From: Hufsiella arboris
GTDB taxonomy: Bacteria; Bacteroidota; Bacteroidia; Sphingobacteriales; Sphingobacteriaceae
Direction: 5' to 3'
DNA: 64,000 bases
Assembly (NCBI RefSeq): GCF_009834875.1
Contig: NZ_WVHT01000005.1
Span: forward strand, 124,001 to 188,000
Below the pieces are notes generated by a model, which worked only from the letters and a program-made list of their open reading frames with translations, ran no database searches and was not told the origin of the DNA. Made by a program: the position numbers and the translations under genes. Shown in pieces: positions 9,341 to 17,156 of this stretch; position 1 is the first letter of the stretch; every line of letters begins with the position of its first letter.

Positions 9341-9428
9341 AAAGAAAAAGCAATAAGGTGACTTGTGTGTTACAGCTAAATGCATTGAAATATTGTAGCC
9401 TGAGCCTGCATGCAATAACTGATATCTG

Positions 9429-10202
9429 ATGAAACAACGTTTTTTTTTGCTTCTTTTTTTATTGATTTCTTTTTATGCACGGCCCCAGGAGCTTGATAAT
9501 ATAAGTAATACCTCTTTTGAGCCTGGTGAGAAACTGCGTTATAAACTTAAATACGGTTTTCTCACCGCAGCAGAAGCGACTCTTGATGTTCTGAAAAGTG
9601 ATACTAAATTCGACGGTAAGCCGGTATATCACCTGGTTGCACAAGGGAAGACATCAGGCTCATTCGATATCTTTTATAAAGTTCGCGACAGGTACGATTC
9701 TTACATAGACCAATCTACATTACTACCATATCTATATACTGAAAATATTCGTGAAGCAAGTTATAAACGGACGGATAAAGTGCGGTTCTACCAATCAGAA
9801 CGCAAAATAGTGGGGAACCGAGGCACGTTTCGCGGCGCAGCCAAGACATTTGATCTTGCCTCCGCGTTTTACTTTGCACGCAATATTGATCTCGCCGGAG
9901 CAAGAGTTGGTAAAGCCTTTACAATGAGTTATTTTTTAAAAGACGAAGTAACTGATTTTACGATCGCTTATATAGGAAAGGAGCAGATTAAAACCCAGCT
10001 TGGAGTGATTAATTGCCTGAAGTTTAGTCCGCAGATACAACCTGGCCGTATATTTAAAAAGGATAGCAAGCTTTATCTCTGGATCACTGACGACAAAAAC
10101 CGTATACCGGTAAAAGCCCAGGTAGAAATATTGGTAGGTTCCGTAACTTTGGAGCTTGCAGAAGCGTCGGGCTTAAAATACCCCGCCCCCTATTCTAAAT
10201 AA
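9429..10202 (+). CDS. DUF3108 family exported protein
   Basis: This encodes 257 residues. A short signal peptide (MKQRFFLLLFLLISFYARPQ) precedes FEPGEKLRYKLKYGFLTAAEATL, the hallmark opening of DUF3108 proteins (GExLxYxxxYG, a region read as beta strands). Later segments KTSGSFDIFYKVRDRYDSYID and GRIFKKDSKLYLWITDDKNRIPV also fit. Members are periplasmic or outer-membrane-associated proteins of unknown role, possibly lipid- or ligand-binding. It ends nine bases before the DUF3109 gene, so the two are probably transcribed together. Confidence 0.85.
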   Translation: MKQRFFLLLFLLISFYARPQELDNISNTSFEPGEKLRYKLKYGFLTAAEATLDVLKSDTKFDGKPVYHLVAQGKTSGSFDIFYKVRDRYDSYIDQSTLLPYLYTENIREASYKRTDKVRFYQSERKIVGNRGTFRGAAKTFDLASAFYFARNIDLAGARVGKAFTMSYFLKDEVTDFTIAYIGKEQIKTQLGVINCLKFSPQIQPGRIFKKDSKLYLWITDDKNRIPVKAQVEILVGSVTLELAEASGLKYPAPYSK

Positions 10203-10211
10203 TTTAATATC

Positions 10212-10796
10212 ATGATTGAAGTTCAGCATACATTGGTGCATGAGGATGTAGTTTCGGAGAATTTTGTATGCAACCTCGACAAATGCAAGGGAGCCTGCTG
10301 TATTGAAGGCGACTCAGGCGCTCCGCTTGAAAAAAGTGAGCTGACGATCCTGGAGGATATCTATCCTGCGGTTAAGCCGTACATGACTGCAAAAGGAATT
10401 GAGACCGTCGAAGAACAAGGTACCTGGGTGACAGATTTTGAAGGCGACTACACAACACCTTGTGTTGACGGAAATAAAGAATGCGCTTATGTGATCTGGG
10501 AAGGTGGTATCACCAAATGCGCGATTGAGAAAGCATATGAGGAAGGTAAAGTAAACTGGAAGAAGCCAATTTCCTGTCATTTATATCCTATTAGAATAAC
10601 AAACTATCCCGAATTCGATGTGCTGCATTACGACCGCTGGAATATTTGCAGCCCAGCTTGCTCATTCGGACGGGAATTAAAAGTTCCGGTTTATAAATTT
10701 CTCAAAGAGCCGTTGATTCGCAAGTACGGCGATGATTGGTACCAGGAGCTGGAAAGTAAGCTTCAGAGACATTTTTATATTGTTAAAAACGATTGA
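10212..10796 (+). CDS. DUF3109 family cysteine-rich protein
   Basis: This encodes 194 residues of soluble, cysteine-rich protein. The clusters CNLDKCKGACC (residues about 18-28), CVDGNKEC, a lone Cys in ITKCAIEKAYEEG, SCHLYPIRI and WNICSPAC suggest a bound metal or iron-sulfur centre. They resemble the YkgJ-type zinc/iron-chelating families, and the overall pattern is DUF3109. No reaction is known. The last codons (Val-Lys-Asn-Asp-stop) lie inside the left half of a REP-like palindromic repeat that starts near 10781, so the C terminus was apparently reshaped by repeat insertion. Confidence 0.85.
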   Translation: MIEVQHTLVHEDVVSENFVCNLDKCKGACCIEGDSGAPLEKSELTILEDIYPAVKPYMTAKGIETVEEQGTWVTDFEGDYTTPCVDGNKECAYVIWEGGITKCAIEKAYEEGKVNWKKPISCHLYPIRITNYPEFDVLHYDRWNICSPACSFGRELKVPVYKFLKEPLIRKYGDDWYQELESKLQRHFYIVKND

Positions 10797-10894
10797 CCAA
10801 TCAGCACTTGTTATAAACGAGCGCTATGTTCAACGATTTTTTTGCGCTCGTTTCCAAACGAGTGCTTAACTGGTTTGGCGATTGTATCGCTTAT
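10781..10894 (+). repeat. BIME A: inverted pair of REP units
   Basis: This is a composite palindromic element. A forward unit has a small hairpin relic (TGTTAAAAACGA), the linker TTGACCAATC and a large hairpin ending AAACGAGCGCT. After about 20 bases comes an inverted unit (GCGCTCGTTTCCAAACGAGTGCT, then TGGTTTGGCGATTGTATCGC). It begins inside the DUF3109 gene and includes that gene's stop codon. From 10895 to 11057 I see no gene, only short inverted repeats such as CTATGC-TT-GCATAG at 10927-10940. Confidence 0.8.
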
Positions 10895-11057
10895 CATTAT
10901 AAGCCATGCAAGTCAGTACTCATTTGCTATGCTTGCATAGATTACTACTCTCAAAGTACTTTATCCCTACTTGAACTGTACTTGAATGGTACATAAGGAT
11001 CGGTCTTAGATCATCATAACTTTATTTAACTAGCCCTTCATAGTATAATACAGAGGC

Positions 11058-11174
11058 ATCGTTACAAACGACTGACCAATCAGCACTCGTTGCAAACGAG
11101 CGCTATATTCAATGAACTTTTTTGCGCTGGTTTCTAAACGAGTGCTTAACTGGTTTTGCGATTGTATCGCCTAT
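11058..11174 (+). repeat. BIME B: inverted pair of REP units upstream of the RAYT gene
   Basis: It has the same layout as the element at 10781: small hairpin (TCGTTACAAACGA), linker, large hairpin (AGCACTCGTT-GCA-AACGAGCGCT), about 20 bases, then the inverted unit ending GCGATTGTATCGC. The 48 bases at 11059-11106 are identical to 11830-11877 on the other side of the transposase gene. Confidence 0.85.
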
Positions 11175-11234
11175 CGCTGAGCCAATCTGGCAATTCGGAT
11201 TATATCATATTTCGATCTTTTTTATATTTATAAT

Positions 11235-11813
11235 ATGTCTCATAAATATAAAGTCAAAGATCAGGAAGAGATTCATTTCATCACATTTGCAATTGTTGAT
11301 TGGGTTGATGTTTTTATCCGGCCTGTTTATAAAAACATTATAGCTGAATCTCTCAAATATTGCAGGTACAATAAAGGGTTAAATTTACATGCATATTGTT
11401 TAATGACCAATCATTTGCATTTGCTAGTATCTGCCAGACATCCCGAAAAATTAGCCCAGATAATTCGTGATCTTAAAAAGTTTACCAATAAGCAAATAAT
11501 TGCTGCGATACAGCATGAGCAAGAAAGCCGGCGGGAATGGATGCTTCATCGTTTTAGTTATCATGCTAAGTTTAGTAACAGAATTAAGGATTTTAAAGTA
11601 TGGCAGGACGGGTATCATGCTATTGAATGTAGTTCATTAGCCCTGATCGCCCAGAAGCTTGATTATATTCATAACAATCCGGTAAAAGCCGGGATTGTAC
11701 TTAATCCGGAAGACTATATTTATAGCTCAGCATCAAATTATATCGTCAATAATGGAATACTGGATGTCGAAATTCTGAACGTTGGTTATTCTGGAGTTGG
11801 AAATTCTGTTTAA
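11235..11813 (+). mobile_element. REP-associated tyrosine transposase (RAYT)
   Basis: This encodes 192 residues of the Y1/IS200-like transposase superfamily. Visible motifs are the HUH-type metal site in MTNHLHLL (about residues 50-57), a candidate nucleophile tyrosine in WQDGYHAIE, and the family C-terminal segment LDYIHNNPVKAGIV. RAYT proteins bind and cut REP palindromes and are thought to have spread them through genomes. Here the gene sits between a BIME at 11058-11174 and a single REP unit at 11828-11877, which include 48-base identical direct repeats. The frame is intact, so it may be active. A second frame at 11122-11343 overlaps its start and is not considered real. Confidence 0.9.
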
Positions 11814-11827
11814 TAATTGGATTTTGT

Positions 11828-11877
11828 TGTCGTTACAAACGACTGACCAATCAGCACTCGTTGCAAACGAGCGCTAT
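11828..11877 (+). repeat. REP unit C downstream of the RAYT gene
   Basis: This is a single forward REP unit: small hairpin CGTTACAAACG, linker ACTGACCAATC, then the large hairpin AGCACTCGTTGCAAACGAGCGCT. Bases 11830-11877 are identical to 11059-11106 in BIME B, giving perfect 48-base direct repeats around the transposase gene. Confidence 0.85.
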
Positions 11878-11959
11878 TTGCGTCTGACCGGATGAGCATC
11901 AGCTTTTTGCCGTTTACTATCCTATCAATAAAAAATCTTTCTTAAGTTTACCGCCGTCT

Positions 11960-12811
11960 ATGAGTAAAATTATTGTATTCGGTGCCGGCGGACAATTAGG
12001 CCAGTGCCTCAGAGAGTTAGCAAACCAGCGAAACATCCAGGATATTTACTTCCCCACCGAAACAGAGGCTGACATATTGAATGTTGAAGCTTTAAAACAA
12101 GTTTTCGACCAGCAGAAACCGGAATATTGTATTAACTGTGCTGCTTATACCGCGGTCGATAAGGCAGAAGATGAGAAAGATTTAGCCGAAAAGGTTAATA
12201 AAACAGGCGCCGAAAATCTTGCGAAGCTTTGCAATGAATATCAAAGTACGCTGATACATGTTTCGACCGACTTTGTATTCGAGGGGAATACTCCCAAACT
12301 GCTGACAGAAACTGATGTAACGTTTCCCATTAACGTTTACGGGGAAACGAAGCTGGCCGGAGAGAAAGACATTCTTCTTAACACAACCAGGTATTTTATC
12401 CTTCGTACGAGCTGGCTGTACTCCGAATATGGAAATAATTTTGTTAAAACCATGTTGCGTTTGGGAGCCGAAAAAGATGAACTGAAAGTAATTGCTGACC
12501 AGATAGGTACGCCCACGTATGCCATGGACCTTGCCGCTGTGATATTTGATATTATCGAATCGGGCTCTAATAAGTACGGTGTTTATCATTACAGCAATGA
12601 AGGTGTCACTTCCTGGTACGATTTCGCGAAAGCGATATTTGATATAGCGAAAGTGAATATTAAGGTATATCCTGTGCCGACATCTGAATATGTCACCAAA
12701 GCAAAGAGGCCCGCTTTTTCAGTTATGGACAAATCGGCTATAAAAAACGCTTTCCAGGCAAGCATTCCATACTGGCGCGAAAGCCTCGAAAAATGCATCG
12801 CGAAACTTTAG
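11960..12811 (+). CDS. rfbD: dTDP-4-dehydrorhamnose reductase
   Basis: RfbD reduces dTDP-4-dehydro-L-rhamnose to dTDP-L-rhamnose with NAD(P)H, the last step of the rhamnose donor pathway. The 283-residue length is typical. Seen motifs are the Rossmann loop FGAGGQLGQCL at residues 6-16, NCAAYTAVDKAE, the STDFVFEG strand and the SDR catalytic YGETKLAGE with Tyr-x3-Lys. The C-terminal SVMDKS/WRESLEKC region also fits. rfbA follows 58 bases later. rfbB and rfbC, the two middle steps, are not in the window. A TAAGTTTA sequence at 11944-11951 is one base from the -7 consensus. Confidence 0.95.
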   Translation: MSKIIVFGAGGQLGQCLRELANQRNIQDIYFPTETEADILNVEALKQVFDQQKPEYCINCAAYTAVDKAEDEKDLAEKVNKTGAENLAKLCNEYQSTLIHVSTDFVFEGNTPKLLTETDVTFPINVYGETKLAGEKDILLNTTRYFILRTSWLYSEYGNNFVKTMLRLGAEKDELKVIADQIGTPTYAMDLAAVIFDIIESGSNKYGVYHYSNEGVTSWYDFAKAIFDIAKVNIKVYPVPTSEYVTKAKRPAFSVMDKSAIKNAFQASIPYWRESLEKCIAKL

Positions 12812-12830
12812 GTACTTAAGTTCACGCTGT

Positions 12831-12838
12831 TAACTTTG
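12831..12838 (+). promoter_or_regulatory. Candidate promoter (-7 element) of rfbA
   Basis: TAACTTTG matches TAnnTTTG. A TTTA at 12807-12810 lies 20 bases upstream as a possible -33 element. The rfbA ATG is 31 bases downstream. Confidence 0.45.
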
Positions 12839-12869
12839 CAAATCCATCTATCAAACTAAATATTATCCA

Positions 12870-13730
12870 ATGAAAGGAATTATTCTTGCCGGCGGCTCGG
12901 GAACCAGGCTGCATCCATTGACACTTGCTACCAGTAAACAGATGATGCCTGTATACGACAAGCCGATGATCTATTATCCCTTGTCTATTTTAATGCTTGC
13001 CGGTATACAGGAAATCCTGATCATCTCTACACCACACGACCTTCCCAATTTTGAGAAGTTACTGGGAGATGGAAAGAATCTCGGCTGTAAATTTTCGTAT
13101 GCTGTTCAAAAGGATCCGAACGGCCTGGCACAAGCTTTTGTTATCGGTTCAGACTTTATCGGTGATGACAGCGTAGCGCTGATCCTTGGCGACAATATTT
13201 TCTACGGCGACGGGCTTTCGCATTTATTGCAGGACCTTAAAGAACCAGAAGGTGGTGTTGTATTCGCGTATCCTGTTTCAGATCCTGAACGTTATGGAGT
13301 TGTTGAGTTCGATGGCGACAATAAGGCAATATCAATTGAAGAGAAACCTGCACAGCCGAAATCAAACTACGCTGTTCCTGGCTTATATTTTTACGATAAT
13401 TCAGTTGTTGAGATCGCGAAGAATATAAAGCCTTCTCCGCGCGGAGAATATGAAATAACAGACGTCAATAAAGTATACCTGGAACAAGGTAAATTAAAAG
13501 TAGGCGTATTGAGTCGTGGTACGGCCTGGCTTGACACCGGTACATTCCAATCGTTAATGCAAGCCGGGCAGTTTGTCCAGGTTATCGAGGAAAGGCAGGG
13601 GCTCAAAATTGGCTGTATTGAAGAAGTCGCTTATCGTATGGGTTTTATCAACGCCGACCAACTGAAGCTTATCGCGGCACCACTAACCAAAAGCGGTTAC
13701 GGGCAGTACTTACTTAGATTAATAAAATAA
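12870..13730 (+). CDS. rfbA: Glucose-1-phosphate thymidylyltransferase
   Basis: RfbA joins dTTP and glucose-1-phosphate to make dTDP-glucose, the entry step for dTDP-rhamnose and related sugars. The 286-residue length is normal. The signature [11 protein letters not shown] (residues 8-18), [25 protein letters not shown], the substrate loop [19 protein letters not shown] and GTFQSL are all present. The gene is followed directly by the nucleotide-sugar dehydrogenase; its TAA at 13728-13730 abuts the next ATG. It forms part of the precursor block at 12-16.3 kb. Confidence 0.96.
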   Translation: MKGIILAGGSGTRLHPLTLATSKQMMPVYDKPMIYYPLSILMLAGIQEILIISTPHDLPNFEKLLGDGKNLGCKFSYAVQKDPNGLAQAFVIGSDFIGDDSVALILGDNIFYGDGLSHLLQDLKEPEGGVVFAYPVSDPERYGVVEFDGDNKAISIEEKPAQPKSNYAVPGLYFYDNSVVEIAKNIKPSPRGEYEITDVNKVYLEQGKLKVGVLSRGTAWLDTGTFQSLMQAGQFVQVIEERQGLKIGCIEEVAYRMGFINADQLKLIAAPLTKSGYGQYLLRLIK

Positions 13731-14996
13731 ATGAAATTAAGTCCTGATCTAAAAATTTCAGTGATTGGCTTAGGCTATGTCGGTCTTCCGCTTGCCCTTG
13801 CATTGGCTGAAAAATACCAGGTCCAAGGATTTGATATCAATAAGAAGCGGTTAAATGCTTTAAGATCAGGGTTTGACGAAACTAACCAGGCGGACACTAA
13901 CGAATTAAAGGAAACGGCACTGAAGCTAATTGAGGATGAACATTTCCTTGAAGGAACTGAAATTTTTATTGTAACAGTTCCAACGCCTGTTGATGAATAT
14001 AAGAAACCGGACCTCGAGCCGTTGTTAAGCGCTACCGGCCTCGTCGCGCAATACCTCAAAAGAAATTCGATCGTCATCTATGAATCGACGGTTTACCCGG
14101 GCTGTACAGAAGAAGATTGCGTTCCTGTACTCGAAAAAGAAAGCGGCCTGGTATTTAACAGTGATTTTTATTGCGGTTATTCTCCGGAAAGGATCAGTCC
14201 CGGGGATAGCAGCCGTACGTTAAAGAAGATTGTAAAAGTTACTTCCGGTTCGACACCCGAGATTGCTGCTTTGATCGATCAATTGTATGCCAGCATTATA
14301 ACAGCGGGTACCTTTAAAGCATCAAGCATTAAAGTGGCTGAAGCGGCAAAAGCTATCGAAAATGCCCAGCGTGACGTTAATATCTCGTTTGTTAACGAGC
14401 TGTCGCTCATTTTCGATAAAATAGGGATAGACACCAATGATGTGCTGGAGGCCGCCGCGACGAAATGGAACTTTTTGAAATTTACCCCGGGATTGGTTGG
14501 CGGTCATTGTATCGGCGTTGATCCTTATTACCTGGCATATAAAGCTGAAAGCCTGGGTTACCATCCGGAAGTCATACTTTCAGGCAGAAGGGTGAATGAT
14601 TATATGGCATCTTTTGTTGCAAGTAAAGTTGTTAAATTGATGATTGCAAAAGGCTCATCTGTGAAGGATTCAAGGGCCCTAATTTTGGGCGTCACTTTTA
14701 AAGAGAATTGCCCCGACATCCGAAATTCAAAGGTTATTGATATACACAAAGAGCTTGTTCAATTTGGCATGCAGGTAGACGTTCATGATCCGCAGGCGAA
14801 TTGTGAGGAAATCAGGAGTCAGTATGGCTTTTCACTGGCTGAAGATATTTACGCCCGTAATTATGAGGCGGTCATTCTCGCTGTTTCGCATAAAGAGTTT
14901 GAAGAAATCGACTTCGAGCGGTTAAAAAAACCGTCGACTGTTATTTTTGACACTAAAGCTGTCATCGACCGGCGATGGGTCGATGGGCGACTTTAA
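13731..14996 (+). CDS. UDP-N-acetylhexosamine 6-dehydrogenase (TviB/WbpA type)
   Basis: This encodes 421 residues of the UDP-glucose/GDP-mannose dehydrogenase superfamily, which oxidises C6 of a nucleotide sugar to a uronic acid in two NAD-dependent steps. Visible are the N-terminal Rossmann loop VIGLGYVGLPLALAL, TVPTPVD, ESTVYPGCTEED, YSPERISPGD, the catalytic cysteine Cys260 in GGHCIGVDPYYLAYKAE, and the C-terminal domain LGVTFKENCPDIRNS. The ESTVYPGxTE and YSPERINPGD-like pattern points to the UDP-GlcNAc/UDP-GalNAc group (TviB, WbpA, WbpO) rather than UDP-glucose dehydrogenase. No epimerase or aminotransferase partner is adjacent, so the exact product is uncertain. Confidence 0.88.
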   Translation: MKLSPDLKISVIGLGYVGLPLALALAEKYQVQGFDINKKRLNALRSGFDETNQADTNELKETALKLIEDEHFLEGTEIFIVTVPTPVDEYKKPDLEPLLSATGLVAQYLKRNSIVIYESTVYPGCTEEDCVPVLEKESGLVFNSDFYCGYSPERISPGDSSRTLKKIVKVTSGSTPEIAALIDQLYASIITAGTFKASSIKVAEAAKAIENAQRDVNISFVNELSLIFDKIGIDTNDVLEAAATKWNFLKFTPGLVGGHCIGVDPYYLAYKAESLGYHPEVILSGRRVNDYMASFVASKVVKLMIAKGSSVKDSRALILGVTFKENCPDIRNSKVIDIHKELVQFGMQVDVHDPQANCEEIRSQYGFSLAEDIYARNYEAVILAVSHKEFEEIDFERLKKPSTVIFDTKAVIDRRWVDGRL

Positions 14997-15090
14997 TTTC
15001 TAAGCCAAATAATTTTATTTTTTGAAACCCGTTTACCTTTCTGGGAGTATAATTCTCAATCTATCCGTTTTTTAGCTATGAAAAATTCAA

Positions 15091-15098
15091 TATACTTG
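15091..15098 (+). promoter_or_regulatory. Possible -7 element of gmd
   Basis: TATACTTG is one base from TAnnTTTG and lies 22 bases before the gmd ATG at 15121. The 124 bases between the dehydrogenase stop and gmd hold nothing else that I recognise. Confidence 0.3.
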
Positions 15099-15120
15099 TC
15101 AACTATTTAAGATTCTCTAA

Positions 15121-16257
15121 ATGAAAGTCGCACTAATAACCGGAATAACCGGACAGGACGGAGCGTACCTGGCTGAATTACTTATAAAAAAAGGATACAA
15201 GGTCCATGGTATCAAAAGAAGAAGTTCTTTGTTCAATACGGATCGAATTGATCACTTGTACCAGGATCCCCACGAAAAGAACCTGAAACTGGAACTTCAT
15301 TACGGCGACCTCACAGACTCGACGAACCTGATCCGTATCATCCAGGAAGTGCAGCCTGATGAAATTTATAATCTTGCGGCCATGAGCCATGTGAAGGTTA
15401 GTTTTGACACGCCGGAATATACGGCAAATGCCGATGGAATCGGTACTCTTCGTATCCTTGAAGCAGTGCGTTTACTGGGTTTAACAAAAAAGACCCGCGT
15501 TTACCAGGCATCAACATCCGAACTCTATGGTTTGGTCCAGGCAGTTCCGCAAAGTGAAACAACACCATTTTATCCACGTTCGCCATACGCGGTTGCAAAA
15601 ATTTACGGCTATTGGATCACAGTAAACTATCGTGAGGCCTACGGTATGTTTGCTTGTAACGGAATTTTGTTCAACCACGAAAGCCCGATCCGCGGGGAAA
15701 CTTTCGTGACTCGTAAGATCACACGTGCAGCAGCGAAAATCGCTTTAGGCTTACAAAGCTGCCTGTATCTTGGCAACCTTTCCGCACAACGCGACTGGGG
15801 TCATGCGAAAGATTATGTGGAAGCTATGTGGCTGATCCTCCAACAGGATAAACCGGAGGATTTTGTTATCGCCAGTGGTATTACCACTACTGTTCGTGAT
15901 TTCGTTAAAATGAGTTTTAACGAACTGGGTATCGATATCGAATTCAGCGGTAAAGATGAGAACGAGAAAGGTGTAATCATTGGCTTCGACGAGAACAGAT
16001 TAATGGACCTCGGCATTGAAAAAAGTAAGATCCTTCCGGGAACAACGGTAGTAAAAGTAGACCCTAAATATTTCCGTCCGACGGAAGTGGATTTATTGTT
16101 AGGTGATCCTACTAAGTCAAAAACACAGCTAGGATGGAAGCCGAAATACGATCTGCCAGCCCTGGTAAAAGATATGGTTCTTTCCGATCTTGACCTGATG
16201 AAGAAGGATGAACACCTTCAGGCGGGAGGGTACAAGATCTTGAACTACTTCGAATAG
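15121..16257 (+). CDS. gmd: GDP-mannose 4,6-dehydratase
   Basis: Gmd converts GDP-D-mannose to GDP-4-keto-6-deoxymannose, the precursor of GDP-fucose, GDP-rhamnose and GDP-perosamine. The 378-residue length and motifs fit: [15 protein letters not shown] at residues 7-21, [34 protein letters not shown], the catalytic [12 protein letters not shown] and [19 protein letters not shown]. Usually the last reads ESPRRG, so the Ile is a small deviation. No GDP-fucose synthase or perosamine synthase lies in the window, so the second step is either elsewhere or done by one of the unassigned SDRs. A strong terminator follows the stop. Confidence 0.97.
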   Translation: MKVALITGITGQDGAYLAELLIKKGYKVHGIKRRSSLFNTDRIDHLYQDPHEKNLKLELHYGDLTDSTNLIRIIQEVQPDEIYNLAAMSHVKVSFDTPEYTANADGIGTLRILEAVRLLGLTKKTRVYQASTSELYGLVQAVPQSETTPFYPRSPYAVAKIYGYWITVNYREAYGMFACNGILFNHESPIRGETFVTRKITRAAAKIALGLQSCLYLGNLSAQRDWGHAKDYVEAMWLILQQDKPEDFVIASGITTTVRDFVKMSFNELGIDIEFSGKDENEKGVIIGFDENRLMDLGIEKSKILPGTTVVKVDPKYFRPTEVDLLLGDPTKSKTQLGWKPKYDLPALVKDMVLSDLDLMKKDEHLQAGGYKILNYFE

Positions 16258-16281
16258 AAGATATCATTCATTTGATTTGTG

Positions 16282-16306
16282 AAACCGGGTTAAGCCCGGT
16301 TTTTTT
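16282..16306 (+). terminator. Rho-independent terminator after gmd
   Basis: An eight-base stem (AAACCGGG at 16282-16289, CCCGGTTT at 16295-16302) with loop TTAAG is followed by T to 16306. It lies 25 bases after the gmd stop and closes the precursor block. Confidence 0.9.
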
Positions 16307-16328
16307 ATTAGGAAGCGACTTGCGTAAG

Positions 16329-16347
16329 TTTGGATTTCAAATCCAAA
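16329..16347. repeat. Short perfect palindrome
   Basis: Nine bases of TTTGGATTT and AAATCCAAA flank a central C. It lies in the long non-coding stretch between gmd and the SLBB gene, just before the REP array. Its role is unknown. Confidence 0.6.
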
Positions 16348-16400
16348 ATTATTGCATCGTGATTGCAAATCCCGATGAGCAGGAGAGATAGAAAACCAGT

Positions 16401-16492
16401 CCTCGCGCTCGTTTGCAACGAGTGTGTAATGGTTTTGCGATTGTATCGCTAAGAGCATAAACTGTCGTTGTAAACGAATTCCAGAAGTACTA
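16401..16492 (-). repeat. REP array, pair D: inverted REP unit plus partial forward unit
   Basis: The inverted unit is at 16401-16450 (large hairpin CTCGCGCTCGTTTGCAACGAG, linker with GGTTTT, small hairpin GCGATTGTATCGC). A forward unit at 16463-16492 keeps the small hairpin (TCGTTGTAAACGA) but its large hairpin is cut short. Bases 16401-16483 repeat almost exactly at 16769-16851. Confidence 0.75.
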
Positions 16493-16504
16493 TTAATTGC
16501 GTTG

Positions 16505-16615
16505 CCCCTCGCGCTCGGCTTAACGGGTTTGTATTGGTTTTGCGATCGTATCGCTTACAAATAGTTATCGTTGCAAACGATTCACCGGCAAGCACTCGTT
16601 GCAAACGAGCGCTAT
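16505..16615. repeat. REP array, pair E/F
   Basis: An inverted unit at 16505-16555 has a degraded large hairpin (GCGCTCGGCTTAACGGG) and an intact small hairpin GCGATCGTATCGC. A complete forward unit at 16566-16615 has TATCGTTGCAAACGA and AGCACTCGTTGCAAACGAG. The small hairpins face each other, opposite to the arrangement at 10.8-11.2 kb, where the large hairpins do. Confidence 0.75.
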
Positions 16616-16645
16616 AGTCGCGCATAAACTTTTTACAGGTCTGCA

Positions 16646-16724
16646 AGGGTTCTGCTTCGTACCTTCTTTGGCGGTTGTTGGGCGGAAAGGCTCTTTTTGC
16701 GCATCAGAGCCGAAGCAGAACCCT
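16646..16724. repeat. Large inverted repeat between REP pairs
   Basis: AGGGTTCTGCTTCG at 16646-16659 is perfectly complementary to CGAAGCAGAACCCT at 16711-16724. Inside it lies a second short hairpin, GGCTCT at 16689-16694 with AGAGCC at 16706-16711. It is unlike the REP units in sequence. Possible readings are a structured RNA or a different small mobile element. No gene is seen in it. Confidence 0.55.
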
Positions 16725-16766
16725 GAAAGAGCCGAAGAACCACCAAACAAATAATAACAGTCTTGT

Positions 16767-16879
16767 CCCCTCGCGCTCGTTTGCAACGAGTGTGTAATGG
16801 TTTTGCGATTGCATCGCTAATAGTATAAACTGTCGTTGTAAACGATTTCCAGTAAGCACTCGTTTCAAACAGGCACTAT
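16767..16879. repeat. REP array, pair G/H
   Basis: An inverted unit at 16767-16818 is followed by a forward unit at 16831-16879 with a partly decayed large hairpin (CACTCGTTTCAAACAGGCACT). Its first 83 bases, at 16769-16851, differ from 16401-16483 at only about four positions, so a BIME has been duplicated locally. Confidence 0.75.
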
Positions 16880-16890
16880 TTTGTGGGATA

Positions 16891-16941
16891 ATATCGTTGC
16901 AAACGATTGACCAGATAGCACTCGTTGCAAACGAGCGCTAT
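16891..16941 (+). repeat. REP array, unit I
   Basis: This is a complete forward REP unit: small hairpin ATCGTTGCAAACGAT, linker TGACCAGAT, large hairpin AGCACTCGTTGCAAACGAGCGCT. It is the last unit of the array, about 215 bases before the SLBB gene. Confidence 0.8.
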
Positions 16942-17008
16942 AGTAGTCGTTAATTATCCTAAAAAGTAATTCATGCAGAAATCTGCTTTAACCTTTCAAT
17001 TACATTTA

Positions 17009-17016
17009 TATCTTTG
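17009..17016 (+). promoter_or_regulatory. Candidate distal -7 element upstream of the SLBB gene
   Basis: TATCTTTG matches TAnnTTTG. A TTTA at 16987-16990 lies 18 bases upstream. A 42-codon frame starts at 17032, between this site and the second -7 element. Confidence 0.4.
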
Positions 17017-17110
17017 CTGCCGCATTTACAAATGGGGAATCTGCATATGCTTTGTGAATATTTTTACACGAAGCGGGCGGCCACGGGCTTTCAGATATTC
17101 CGGTATTTTT

Positions 17111-17118
17111 TACCTTTG
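17111..17118 (+). promoter_or_regulatory. Candidate proximal -7 element of the SLBB gene
   Basis: TACCTTTG matches TAnnTTTG and lies 38 bases before the ATG at 17157. A weak TTTC box lies 19 bases upstream. This would be the main promoter for the system A export genes. Confidence 0.5.
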
Positions 17119-17156
17119 TTAGATGGCGTTTGTAACACGGCATTGGATTTAACTGA

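Noticed and set aside
10895-11057. Possible small gene or RNA between the BIMEs
   Set aside because: Only short inverted repeats were seen, with no frame of useful length and no promoter or terminator pair.
11122-11343. 73-codon plus-strand frame across BIME B and the RAYT start
   Set aside because: It consists of repeat sequence followed by an out-of-frame shadow of the RAYT gene; no conserved pattern.
12182-12589. 135-codon minus-strand frame inside rfbD
   Set aside because: It lies fully antisense to a clear, complete rfbD and shows no motif of its own.
16401-16941. Possible CRISPR array
   Set aside because: Repeat units alternate in orientation, spacing is irregular, there are no unique spacers of constant length, and no cas genes are present. 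They match REP units instead.
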